Shown: piece by piece, positions 1-6,686 of the stretch
Layout of the letters: every line of letters begins with the position of its first letter
Position numbering within the stretch: the stretch's first letter is position 1
NCBI GenBank assembly: GCA_904502155.1
Contig: CAJGDV010000064.1
Coordinates: forward strand, 1-6,797
Direction: 5' to 3'
DNA: 6,797 nt
Source: an uncultured Bacilli bacterium
GTDB lineage: Bacteria; Bacillota_I; Bacilli_A; RF39; UBA660
Translations under genes and position numbers: made by a program
Notes under the pieces: generated by a model
The model's input: the letters and a program-made list of their open reading frames with translations, nothing else
Database searches by the model: none
Told to the model about the DNA's origin: nothing

Positions 1-1
1 A

Positions 2-379
2 TCATTATTTTCTATAATTAATATTTTATATTTTATTTTAATAGGTATAGCTTGCATTTCAATATGTAGTAATAAACTTATAATTTTTTTAAATTCCATT
101 ATAATAATTACTAATTTATTTTTTCTTTTATTAATATTTTTTTTAATAAGATTTTTAAACTTAAAAAAACAAAAAAATATATTTTTATATTATTTTATAA
201 TTTTTAATTTTTATATATTATCATTTTATTATTTTAAACCATCTAAATTGAATATGTTTTATACCTTGTTCACTATTCAATTTAATATAAAAAGTTTATT
301 AATTTATATTTTTATAATAATAATGATAATACTATATAATTTATTTTTAAGGTGGTGTAAACGTGATAAAATTACATGA
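2..379 (+). CDS. C-terminal part of a multi-pass membrane protein, family unknown
   Basis: This reading frame is open from the left edge to a TGA at 377-379, giving 125 codons with no start inside a plausible position, so the gene begins outside the window. A frame this long without a stop is unlikely by chance in DNA this rich in A/T, and the other two forward frames are stopped early. The protein is almost entirely hydrophobic. I see about four membrane segments, near residues 4-22, 27-52, 59-80 and 97-116, separated by short basic stretches (KKQKN, KPSK), and it ends in a basic tail (RWCKRDKIT). The end overlaps the next ABC gene by 17 bases, so it is very probably in the same operon and translationally coupled to it. 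I do not recognise the family. It could be the membrane end of another ABC permease or of a large membrane protein of the kind found beside bacteriocin-associated ABC transporters; the visible part cannot decide. Confidence 0.7.
   Translation, partial: SLFSIINILYFILIGIACISICSNKLIIFLNSIIIITNLFFLLLIFFLIRFLNLKKQKNIFLYYFIIFNFYILSFYYFKPSKLNMFYTLFTIQFNIKSLLIYIFIIIMIILYNLFLRWCKRDKIT
350..355 (+). promoter_or_regulatory. Ribosome binding site for the first ABC gene
   Basis: The sequence AGGTGG lies 7 bases before a GTG codon at 363. It is one of the few G-rich spots in the region and fixes GTG as the start, since no ATG is near. It lies inside the coding region of the upstream membrane protein, so translation of the two genes is probably coupled. 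Confidence 0.8.
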
Positions 380-2834
380 AATATATAAAAACAATGTTTT
401 AAATAATTTTAATTATAACTTTAATAATACTGGATTATATTATATAACAGGAAAATCGGGTTCTGGAAAGACAACACTTTTAAATTTAATCGGATTATTA
501 GATATTCCTGACAAAGGTAATATAATAATTAATAATCATGACATATCAAAGTTAAATTCAAATGAAAAGGCAATGTTTATAAATGAAAATATAGGATTTA
601 TATTTCAAGATTTTAATTTAATAGATAATTTAAACATAAAAGATAATATTTTATTAACAACAAAAAAATATAACGAAAAAGAATTTGATGAATTAATTAA
701 TAGTCTTGATATTAAAGAAATAATTAATAAAATGCCTGATGAAATTTCAGGTGGTGAAAAACAAAGAGTAGCCATAGCAAGAGCAATTATTAAAAATCCT
801 AAAATAATTTTAGCAGACGAACCAACAGGAAACCTAGATACTGAAAACGAAAAGAAAATAATAAATATTTTAGAAAAAATAAGTGAAAATTATTTAGTAA
901 TAGTAGTAAAACACGATATAACTCCTAAAAATAAAAATACTATTAACTTAGAGAAAAAAGATAAATATATTAACACAATTATCGAAAAGAAAAATTTAAT
1001 AAATTTTAATAAAAATACCAATAATGTAATCCCTTTAAATATAAAAAATAAATTATTAAAAAATATGGTTTTTAATAATAAGTTTAAATTTATGTTTTCA
1101 CTATTATCAATATCAATATCAATTTTAATGTTTGTAGTATTGCAAGCTATTGCAACTTATGATTCTAACGATAACATAATAAAATTAGCTCAAAAATATC
1201 ATACAAATTATTTTGAAATAGATAAATTATGTAAGATTAAAAGTATTTTTAAAGCCTATCCTGAAGAATCAGATAAATTTTTTCTAGAAAAAGAATATGG
1301 TTTGGAGTTATATAATATATACAAATTAAATAAAGATATTTATTTTAATGATATATTTGATTTTGATCAAAAAAACACCAATTTTTATTATATAAATCCC
1401 GAAACAAAATTTGTAAGTTCAGAAAATAATGTTATTGAAGAAAAAATAATAGGAACTTATCCTATTAACGAAAACGAAATAATTATATCTAATTATTTTG
1501 CTAATTATATGATTGATAACGGAATATGCAATAAAGATGGATGCTTTTACCCCAAAAATTATAATGAATTAATTAATCAAAACATAATACTTTCTAAACA
1601 ATTTGAAGTTAAAATAACAGGAATAATTGATTATGAAATAAAAAAATATATCAAAATCAAAAATTATACTAATGATGATTATATAGATGATAATAAAACT
1701 GTTGAGGTTTTTCATAGTTTTATAAAAAATGAATATAATAAAATTTATGTTACTCCAAATTTTATAAAATATATTAATCAAAATATGCAAAGTAATTTAA
1801 AGAAAAATGTTTTTATAAAAACTAAAATTGACAGAGAAGAATATATACCATTTGCTAAATTAAATAAAGAGGTTAGATATTATGATGGTATTGAATGGAA
1901 AGAGACAACAAAAATGAATTCAGACGAAATTATTCTATCAATACAATCCTTGTCAGCATTAACAAATAATAATAATTATATTAATGCATTAAACGAATAT
2001 TTAAAAAATTACCCTGAAAATTTATGGAAATCTAAAGAAGAAGAATTTTTAGTAAAAAATTTTGATATAAATAAATATGTTGGAAAACAACTACAAATTA
2101 CAATTTATAGTAATGTTCCCACTACAAATTATATAAATCAAATTACAAACAAAAAAATTTATAAAAATGTAAAAATTATAGGTGTATCAGCAGAAACATT
2201 AACAAGTAGTGATAATGATACTTTTGGCTACTTATCTAATAATATTATAGATACATATGTTTCTGACTATGCAATATTAGATGGTTTTTTATCTAAAGAT
2301 ATGAATAAATTTAAACAAACATTATTAGAAGTATCAAAAAATAATGAATATCAGATAACTACACCATACGTTCCATATGTTAGAGAATATAGTAATAGAA
2401 TTAATACTTTCTATAATAATTTTAAAATTATAAATTATATTATATTAGTTTTATCAATAATAATTATGATTAATTATTTTTATAGCGAATTAAATGAATT
2501 TAAAAAAGCGATTGGAATTTTATTATCACAGGGTGTTTCAAGAAAAGAAATATATAAATTGCATATGTTTAAATTAATAATATTATCAATATTATTAATT
2601 ATTATCAATATATTATTATATGCAACAATATCTAATTCCTTTATTATCCCAATATTTGGGAATAATCCTTTTATAAAAAATCCATTTATATTAAATACTA
2701 AAATCATCGTATTAATAATATCAATTGTTACCATAACAACATTTTCAATTCAAATTATTTTATTAAAAATAATTTTTAAAAAGCCAATTATTGATATTAT
2801 ATATGACAGGAGTAAATATGATAGAATTAAATGA
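363..2834 (+). CDS. ABC transporter half-subunit: ATPase fused to a MacB/FtsX-type permease, large extracellular domain
   Basis: This 823-residue protein starts with GTG and joins an ATPase to a permease. In the ATPase I see the Walker A loop GKSGSGKT at 30-37, Q-loop Gln82, signature ISGGE at 128-132, Walker B with Asp152-Glu153, the D-loop NLD at 157-159 and H-loop His184, so it should hydrolyse ATP. A linker leads to membrane helix 1 (about 242-264), an extracellular domain (about 265-684), then helices 2 (685-707), 3 (735-757) and 4 (779-803). The stretch after helix 2, FKKAIGILLSQGVSRKEI, matches the FtsX-family cytoplasmic loop. This is the MacB layout, in which two such subunits form a transporter that drives mechanical movement of the external domain. 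The external domain holds two copies of a MacB-like unit (371-424 and 518-612). All three cysteines of the protein (290, 389, 394) lie in it. The downstream ABC gene is the likely partner. The substrate is unknown: antimicrobial peptide, lipid or lipoprotein are all possible. Confidence 0.93.
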   Translation: MIKLHEIYKNNVLNNFNYNFNNTGLYYITGKSGSGKTTLLNLIGLLDIPDKGNIIINNHDISKLNSNEKAMFINENIGFIFQDFNLIDNLNIKDNILLTTKKYNEKEFDELINSLDIKEIINKMPDEISGGEKQRVAIARAIIKNPKIILADEPTGNLDTENEKKIINILEKISENYLVIVVKHDITPKNKNTINLEKKDKYINTIIEKKNLINFNKNTNNVIPLNIKNKLLKNMVFNNKFKFMFSLLSISISILMFVVLQAIATYDSNDNIIKLAQKYHTNYFEIDKLCKIKSIFKAYPEESDKFFLEKEYGLELYNIYKLNKDIYFNDIFDFDQKNTNFYYINPETKFVSSENNVIEEKIIGTYPINENEIIISNYFANYMIDNGICNKDGCFYPKNYNELINQNIILSKQFEVKITGIIDYEIKKYIKIKNYTNDDYIDDNKTVEVFHSFIKNEYNKIYVTPNFIKYINQNMQSNLKKNVFIKTKIDREEYIPFAKLNKEVRYYDGIEWKETTKMNSDEIILSIQSLSALTNNNNYINALNEYLKNYPENLWKSKEEEFLVKNFDINKYVGKQLQITIYSNVPTTNYINQITNKKIYKNVKIIGVSAETLTSSDNDTFGYLSNNIIDTYVSDYAILDGFLSKDMNKFKQTLLEVSKNNEYQITTPYVPYVREYSNRINTFYNNFKIINYIILVLSIIIMINYFYSELNEFKKAIGILLSQGVSRKEIYKLHMFKLIILSILLIIINILLYATISNSFIIPIFGNNPFIKNPFILNTKIIVLIISIVTITTFSIQIILLKIIFKKPIIDIIYDRSKYDRIK
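2808..2812 (+). promoter_or_regulatory. Ribosome binding site for the second ABC gene
   Basis: AGGAG lies 5 bases before the ATG at 2818. This favours that ATG over the in-frame TTG at 2791 or ATG at 2803, which have no such site. The conserved N-terminus (MIELNDITKEY, matching MIKLHEIYKN of the neighbour) also begins there. The site is inside the end of the upstream ABC gene. Confidence 0.85.
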
Positions 2835-4530
2835 TATAACAAAAGAATATCCTTTTTATAATAAAATTGCACTAAAAAACATAAATTTAAAATTTGATGA
2901 GATTGGTCTAGTTGCAATATCTGGAAAAAGTGGAAGTGGTAAAACAACATTGTTGAATATTATTGCAGGATTAGATAAACCAACACACGGTAATATAAAT
3001 AAATTTTTAAAAGATAATATTCAATATGTACTTCAAGATTATGATTTGATAGATAAAAATACAATTTATGAAAATATTTTAATGCCATTTGATTTAAATA
3101 ATATTAATATAGATGATAATAAAATTAATAATTTATTAAACCAATTTGGCTTATATGAAATAAAAAATAGGAAAGTTGAAAAACTATCAGGTGGAGAAAA
3201 AAAGAAAGTATCAATTATCAGAGCATTATTACATGAACCAAAAATTTTACTATGTGATGAACCAATTGCTAATTTAGATCATAATAATAGTATTGAAATA
3301 TTAAAACTTTTAAAAGAAATTAGTAAAAAAACATTAGTAATTATATCAACACATAAATTATTGGAAGATGAAATAACATATGATAGATTAATTAAGTTAA
3401 GCAATGGTGAAATTATCGCAGATAAACTATTTAATGAAAAAAATAAATTAAAATTAGAAACTAAATATAAAAAAAATAATACAAAAAATAAAAATTTATT
3501 TAAATATATCTTTAAAAACATTAAGCATAATAGTTTAAAATATTTCTTTTTTAGTTTAATTAATATTGTGTGTATATCAGAAATGTTAATTTGTCTCAAT
3601 ATAATTTGTTATAATCCTTATAATGATATACATAAAACAATAAATAATGAATTTATTGAAATAAAAAAGATTAAAATTAATAAAATTGATAATTCATTTG
3701 AATTCATTTCATTTAATGAAAATGAGCTCAATAAATTTAAAATTAAAAAGTATAATTTATACAAAACAGTAGATAATGAAATTAACCAATTTTTTGAATT
3801 TGATATTTATTTTACAAATTATAATTACGAAATAAGTGATGGTAGAAATACTAAAAATAATGATGAAATAATAGTTTCTGAGAATATCAAAAATAAAGTC
3901 AATAAAAATATTACAATAAATAATCAGCAATTTAAAATAGTAGGCTACTTTAAAAATAATAAAAATATTATTTCTTTTAATAAAAATTATACTTTAAGTA
4001 AGGATTTATTTTATCCTGAATCAATAATATTTATAGAAAAGCCAACAAAAAAAGAGTTAGAATCTCTTTATCAAAATGGTTTTATTATAAATAGTAATGA
4101 AAGTATAAATATATATAATAATTTTAATAAAAATTTAAATACTATTAAAATTAGTAAAATAATTTTTTTGATTTTTTTAGTAATATTTATTGCTGAAATT
4201 ATTAATTTAAATATTTATATTTTAAATAAAAGAAAAAATGAATTTGCAATATTAGAGTTACAAAACATATCTTTTTATACGATTAAAAAACTTTTTAATC
4301 TAGAAATATTGTGTATATCATTATTTAATTTATTTATAAGTTTTATTATTAAAACTTCAATATTAAATAATTTAATTGCTTTATATAATTATAATATTTT
4401 TAAAAATAACTATATTATAGCTATAAGTTTTAATCTTATTATATTATTTATTACTATTATTATTTCTAATTCATTTATATATAAAATCAAAAATAAAACT
4501 ATTATCGAATTATTATATAAAATAAATTAA
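2818..4530 (+). CDS. ABC transporter half-subunit: ATPase fused to a MacB/FtsX-type permease, short extracellular domain
   Basis: This 570-residue protein is a paralogue of the upstream ABC subunit with the same order of parts. The ATPase has Walker A GKSGSGKT at 36-43, Q-loop Gln73, signature LSGGE at 123-127, Walker B Asp147-Glu148, D-loop NLD at 152-154 and H-loop His179. Side positions drift from the usual pattern: KKK follows the signature where QQR or KQR is usual, and DEPIANLD replaces DEPTGNLD. Helix 1 lies at about 242-264, the extracellular domain at 265-443, and helices 2-4 at about 446-469, 495-517 and 531-555. The external domain is less than half the size of the neighbour's and holds one MacB-like unit (NDEIIVS at 348-354 to FKIVGYF at 372-378). 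The loop after helix 2 (NEFAILELQNISFYTIKK) is a weak form of the FtsX loop. It overlaps the upstream gene by 17 bases and is followed directly by a terminator, so it is the last gene of the operon. I infer a heterodimer with the upstream subunit; the sequence does not prove it. Confidence 0.92.
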   Translation: MIELNDITKEYPFYNKIALKNINLKFDEIGLVAISGKSGSGKTTLLNIIAGLDKPTHGNINKFLKDNIQYVLQDYDLIDKNTIYENILMPFDLNNINIDDNKINNLLNQFGLYEIKNRKVEKLSGGEKKKVSIIRALLHEPKILLCDEPIANLDHNNSIEILKLLKEISKKTLVIISTHKLLEDEITYDRLIKLSNGEIIADKLFNEKNKLKLETKYKKNNTKNKNLFKYIFKNIKHNSLKYFFFSLINIVCISEMLICLNIICYNPYNDIHKTINNEFIEIKKIKINKIDNSFEFISFNENELNKFKIKKYNLYKTVDNEINQFFEFDIYFTNYNYEISDGRNTKNNDEIIVSENIKNKVNKNITINNQQFKIVGYFKNNKNIISFNKNYTLSKDLFYPESIIFIEKPTKKELESLYQNGFIINSNESINIYNNFNKNLNTIKISKIIFLIFLVIFIAEIINLNIYILNKRKNEFAILELQNISFYTIKKLFNLEILCISLFNLFISFIIKTSILNNLIALYNYNIFKNNYIIAISFNLIILFITIIISNSFIYKIKNKTIIELLYKIN

Positions 4531-4558
4531 AATAAGCATTTGCTTATTTTTTTTATTT
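4529..4558 (+). terminator. Intrinsic terminator of the ABC operon
   Basis: AAAATAAGC at 4529-4537 pairs perfectly with GCTTATTTT at 4542-4550 around an ATTT loop, and the second arm runs into eight T residues (4547-4554) followed by ATTT. The stem is A/T-rich with a GC pair pair at the top, normal for a genome this low in GC. It begins within the stop codon of the second ABC gene and separates that operon from nusB. On the other strand the tail is also fairly T-rich, but no gene converges on it here. Confidence 0.85.
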
Positions 4559-4566
4559 ACCTTATA

Positions 4567-4575
4567 TGATATAAT
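4567..4575 (+). promoter_or_regulatory. Extended -10 promoter for nusB-xseA-xseB
   Basis: TGATATAAT is a perfect extended -10 element (TGn plus TATAAT at 4570-4575). No good -35 is present: a 17-base spacer would place it in the T-run of the terminator, and extended -10 promoters can work without one. The expected start of transcription, about 7 bases downstream, is near 4582, only about ten bases before the nusB ATG. A second, overlapping -10-like hexamer, TATGAT at 4565-4570, would start slightly earlier. Confidence 0.7.
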
Positions 4576-4581
4576 TAGTTT

Positions 4582-4585
4582 GGTG
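4582..4585 (+). promoter_or_regulatory. Weak ribosome binding site of nusB at the predicted mRNA 5' end
   Basis: GGTG lies 6 bases before the ATG at 4592. It argues for that ATG over the in-frame TTG at 4580, which would lie at or before the predicted transcription start and has no site of its own. If the promoter call is right, this motif is at the very first bases of the message. Confidence 0.5.
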
Positions 4586-4591
4586 ATTTTT

Positions 4592-4993
4592 ATGGAACAA
4601 ATTAATAGAAGTGAATTAAGAAAAAAAATAATGACAATTTTATACCAAATAAATGTTTATGAAGCAAATGAAATGGAATTTAATGTTGAAGATTTAATTA
4701 AAGAATCATTAGAAATTGATAATGAGTTTGTTAAAGAAATCGTATACGGAGTAGTAACTTATAAAAACGATATTGATGAACTTGCTAATAAATATTTAAA
4801 TGGATGGAAAATTAATAGATTAGGTAATACTGACAAAGCTATTTTAAGAATGGGTATATATGAACTTATGTATACTAAAACACCTGAAATTGTAGCAATT
4901 AATGAGGCAGTAGAACTTGCAAAAACATATAGTGATGATGAAGTAAGAAAAATGATTAATGGAGTATTAGACAAAGTATATCATAACAAATAG
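4592..4993 (+). CDS. nusB: Transcription antitermination factor NusB
   Basis: NusB binds the boxA RNA sequence together with ribosomal protein S10 (NusE) and helps RNA polymerase read through ribosomal RNA operons; it acts in the cytoplasm. The 133-residue length is normal (about 130-140). Residues 5-20 (NRSELRKKIMTILYQI) form the basic first helix that belongs to the RNA-binding face. The most telling part is the C-terminal half: W72 and RL at 76-77, AILRMGIYEL at 83-92, TPEIVAINEAVELAK at 97-111, and the family hallmark INGVLDKV at 122-129. It is the first gene after a terminator and an extended -10 promoter, and is followed after 9 bases by xseA, so the three genes to the right are probably one transcript. 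In Bacillus the related cluster also has folD between nusB and xseA; it is missing here. Confidence 0.96.
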   Translation: MEQINRSELRKKIMTILYQINVYEANEMEFNVEDLIKESLEIDNEFVKEIVYGVVTYKNDIDELANKYLNGWKINRLGNTDKAILRMGIYELMYTKTPEIVAINEAVELAKTYSDDEVRKMINGVLDKVYHNK

Positions 4994-5002
4994 GGGGTAT
5001 TT

Positions 5003-6475
5003 ATGAACGAAAAAGAGTACCTTACAGTTAGTTCGCTAACTAAATATATTAAGTATAAATTTGATATTGATAATAATCTTAAAAATGTTTTTCTAAAAGG
5101 TGAAATATCAAACTTTAAAGCACATTCAACAGGACATATGTATTTTTCATTGAAAGATGAAAAATCCAAAATTAATGCTATAATGTTTAATTTTAATGCT
5201 AAAAAGTTAAACTTTAAACCACAAGAAGGAAGCAAAGTGTTAGTTGTTGGAAAAATAAGTGTCTTTGAGCAAACGGGAGCATATCAAATATATATTGATG
5301 ATATGAAAGAAGATGGAATAGGTAATTTATATGTTGCTTTTGAAAAGTTAAAACAAGACTTACAAAAGGAAGGATTATTTGATCCTAAACATAAAAAACC
5401 TATTCCTGTTTTTCCTAAACGAGTAGGGGTAGTTACTGCACCAACAGGAGCTGCTATTAGAGATATTTTATCTACTATTAAAAGAAGATGTAATAAAACT
5501 GAGGTAATTGTTTTTCCTTCTTTAGTTCAAGGTGAGAATGCTAAAGAAGATATTGTAAGAAATATAAAACTTGCAGAAAATTATAATTTAGATGTTCTTA
5601 TTGTTGGTCGTGGGGGAGGATCTATTGAAGATCTTTGGCCTTTTAATGAAGAAATTGTAGCACGTGCTATTTTTGAATGTAGTATACCTGTAATAAGCGG
5701 AACAGGTCACGAAGTAGATTTTACTATTGCAGACTTTGTAGCTGACTATAGGGCAGAAACACCAACAGGAGCAGCTGAAAAAGCTGTACCAAACTTAAAA
5801 GACATGATTAATTATTTTGATCAATTTAAAATAAGATTAAACGAAAGCATGAACAAAAAAATAGAACATAAAAAACTAAAACTAGAAAATATAAAAAATT
5901 CGTATGTCATCAAAAATCCAATGATGATAATAGAAAATAAAATACAAAAACTAGACATAGTAAATGAAAAAATAATTACATTATTAAATCAAAAAATGGA
6001 AAAAACAATAAATACTTTTATTAATCTAAGTCAAAAAGTATTATATTTAAGCCCATATAATAAACTTAATAATTATAATGTAAAATTACAAAATTTAAAT
6101 GAAAAAATTAATCTTATATCAAATCAAATTATAAAAAACAATATAAATAAGGTAAATAATATTAAACAAAAAATAGAATATTTAAATCCTATAAATAAAA
6201 TAGAAAAATATAAGAAAGAATTAAAAAATTATAATGATAATTTAAATAAAAATATTAATCATATATTATTAATAAAACAAAATAAATTTAAAATAATATT
6301 AGAAAAAATAGAAATCCTAAATCCAATAGCTATATTAGGTAGAGGATATAGTATTACAAAAAAAGATAATAAAGTTTTAAATTCAGTACATAATATAAAA
6401 GTAAATGATGAATTAAATGTAAAACTTAAAGATGGAAATGTATTAGTAAATGTAAAGGAAATTAATGGTGAATAA
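5003..6475 (+). CDS. xseA: Exonuclease VII large subunit XseA
   Basis: XseA is the catalytic subunit of exonuclease VII, which cuts single-stranded DNA from either end into short oligonucleotides. ATG follows AGGGGG by 5 bases. The 490 residues (usual length about 400-460) contain an N-terminal OB fold (about 5-101) that binds single-stranded DNA, a catalytic domain (about 125-265), a long Lys/Asn/Ile-rich coiled coil (about 266-438) and a C-terminal beta segment beginning with the conserved GRGYS at 446-450. In the catalytic part I see VGVVTAPTGAAIRD at 141-154, VGRGGGSIEDLWPFNEE at 201-217 and ISGTGHEVDFTIADFVAD at 231-248. Asp154, Arg203, His236 and Asp239 line up with the residues I recall as important in the E. 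coli protein, so the enzyme looks active. The coiled coil is longer than usual and repeats every 45 residues. Its DNA is much richer in A/T than the catalytic part. xseB follows with an overlapping start. Confidence 0.97.
   Translation: MNEKEYLTVSSLTKYIKYKFDIDNNLKNVFLKGEISNFKAHSTGHMYFSLKDEKSKINAIMFNFNAKKLNFKPQEGSKVLVVGKISVFEQTGAYQIYIDDMKEDGIGNLYVAFEKLKQDLQKEGLFDPKHKKPIPVFPKRVGVVTAPTGAAIRDILSTIKRRCNKTEVIVFPSLVQGENAKEDIVRNIKLAENYNLDVLIVGRGGGSIEDLWPFNEEIVARAIFECSIPVISGTGHEVDFTIADFVADYRAETPTGAAEKAVPNLKDMINYFDQFKIRLNESMNKKIEHKKLKLENIKNSYVIKNPMMIIENKIQKLDIVNEKIITLLNQKMEKTINTFINLSQKVLYLSPYNKLNNYNVKLQNLNEKINLISNQIIKNNINKVNNIKQKIEYLNPINKIEKYKKELKNYNDNLNKNINHILLIKQNKFKIILEKIEILNPIAILGRGYSITKKDNKVLNSVHNIKVNDELNVKLKDGNVLVNVKEINGE
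5903..6331 (+). repeat. Four 45-residue repeats in the XseA coiled coil (135-bp period)
   Basis: Within XseA, the short motif hydrophobic-x-[L/K]-[N/S]-P recurs with its proline at residues 306, 351, 396 and 441, each exactly 45 residues after the last (codons at 5918, 6053, 6188 and 6323). The middle units are alike beyond the proline: LSPYNKLNNYNVKLQNLNEK and LNPINKIEKYKKELKNYNDN. The fourth copy leads straight into the conserved ILGRGYS segment. The similarity is at protein level and the DNA has diverged, so this is an old repeat, not a recent tandem duplication. Confidence 0.8.
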
Positions 6476-6686
6476 AATGAAATTTGAAGAAAAAATGAAA
6501 GCATTAGAAAAAATAGTATCAGAATTAGAACAAGATGAAATTAATCTAGATGAATCAATAAATAAATATACAGAAGCAATGAAATTAATAAAAGAATGCG
6601 ATGTAGAATTAAAAGATGCAGAAGAAAAAATAAGTAAAATTGTTTCTAAAGATGGAGAACTAAAAGAATTCGAGTTGACAGAGTAA
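6465..6686 (+). CDS. xseB: Exonuclease VII small subunit XseB
   Basis: XseB is the small helical subunit that coats the coiled coil of XseA and is needed for exonuclease VII activity. The 73 residues match the family in length and pattern: FEEKMKALEKIVSELEQ at 7-23, INLDESINKYTEAMKLIKEC at 26-45 and DAEEKISKIV at 51-60, two amphipathic helices followed by a short acidic tail. The ATG at 6465 is chosen because AGGA at 6456-6459 is 5 bases before it, the same spacing as for xseA. The ATG at 6477, with GGTGA before it, is a real alternative that would remove four residues and still keep the domain whole. With the first start the gene overlaps xseA by 11 bases, with the second there is no overlap. 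No clear terminator follows. Confidence 0.93.
   Translation: MVNKMKFEEKMKALEKIVSELEQDEINLDESINKYTEAMKLIKECDVELKDAEEKISKIVSKDGELKEFELTE

Noticed and set aside
2643..2666. Imperfect hairpin near the end of the first ABC gene (CCCAA/TTGGG core with A/T arms and one bulge)
   Set aside because: It lies in codons for a loop between membrane helices, about 150 bases before the next start, and has no T-run. I see no reason to call it regulatory.
2791..2817. Upstream in-frame starts (TTG at 2791, ATG at 2803) for the second ABC gene
   Set aside because: The AGGAG site and the conserved Met-Ile-Glu-Leu N-terminus both point to the ATG at 2818.
2832..2834. Possible TGA=Trp code, which would extend the first ABC protein past this TGA
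   Set aside because: Tryptophan is encoded by TGG in the ABC protein, NusB and XseA, no confident gene contains an in-frame TGA, and the extension would end about ten codons later.
1569..3599. Several minus-strand open frames of 66-106 codons inside the ABC genes
   Set aside because: They lie opposite confident coding regions, are Ile/Phe/Asn-rich as expected from reversed A/T-rich codons, and have no domain pattern or ribosome binding site that I can see.
4150..4190. Two runs of seven T in the second ABC gene as a possible frameshift or slippage site
   Set aside because: The frame is intact across them and they encode a membrane helix. Such runs are expected in DNA this rich in A/T.
4759..6504. 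Minus-strand open frames opposite nusB, xseA and xseB
   Set aside because: They are antisense shadows of strongly conserved genes, with no independent start signals or recognisable motifs.
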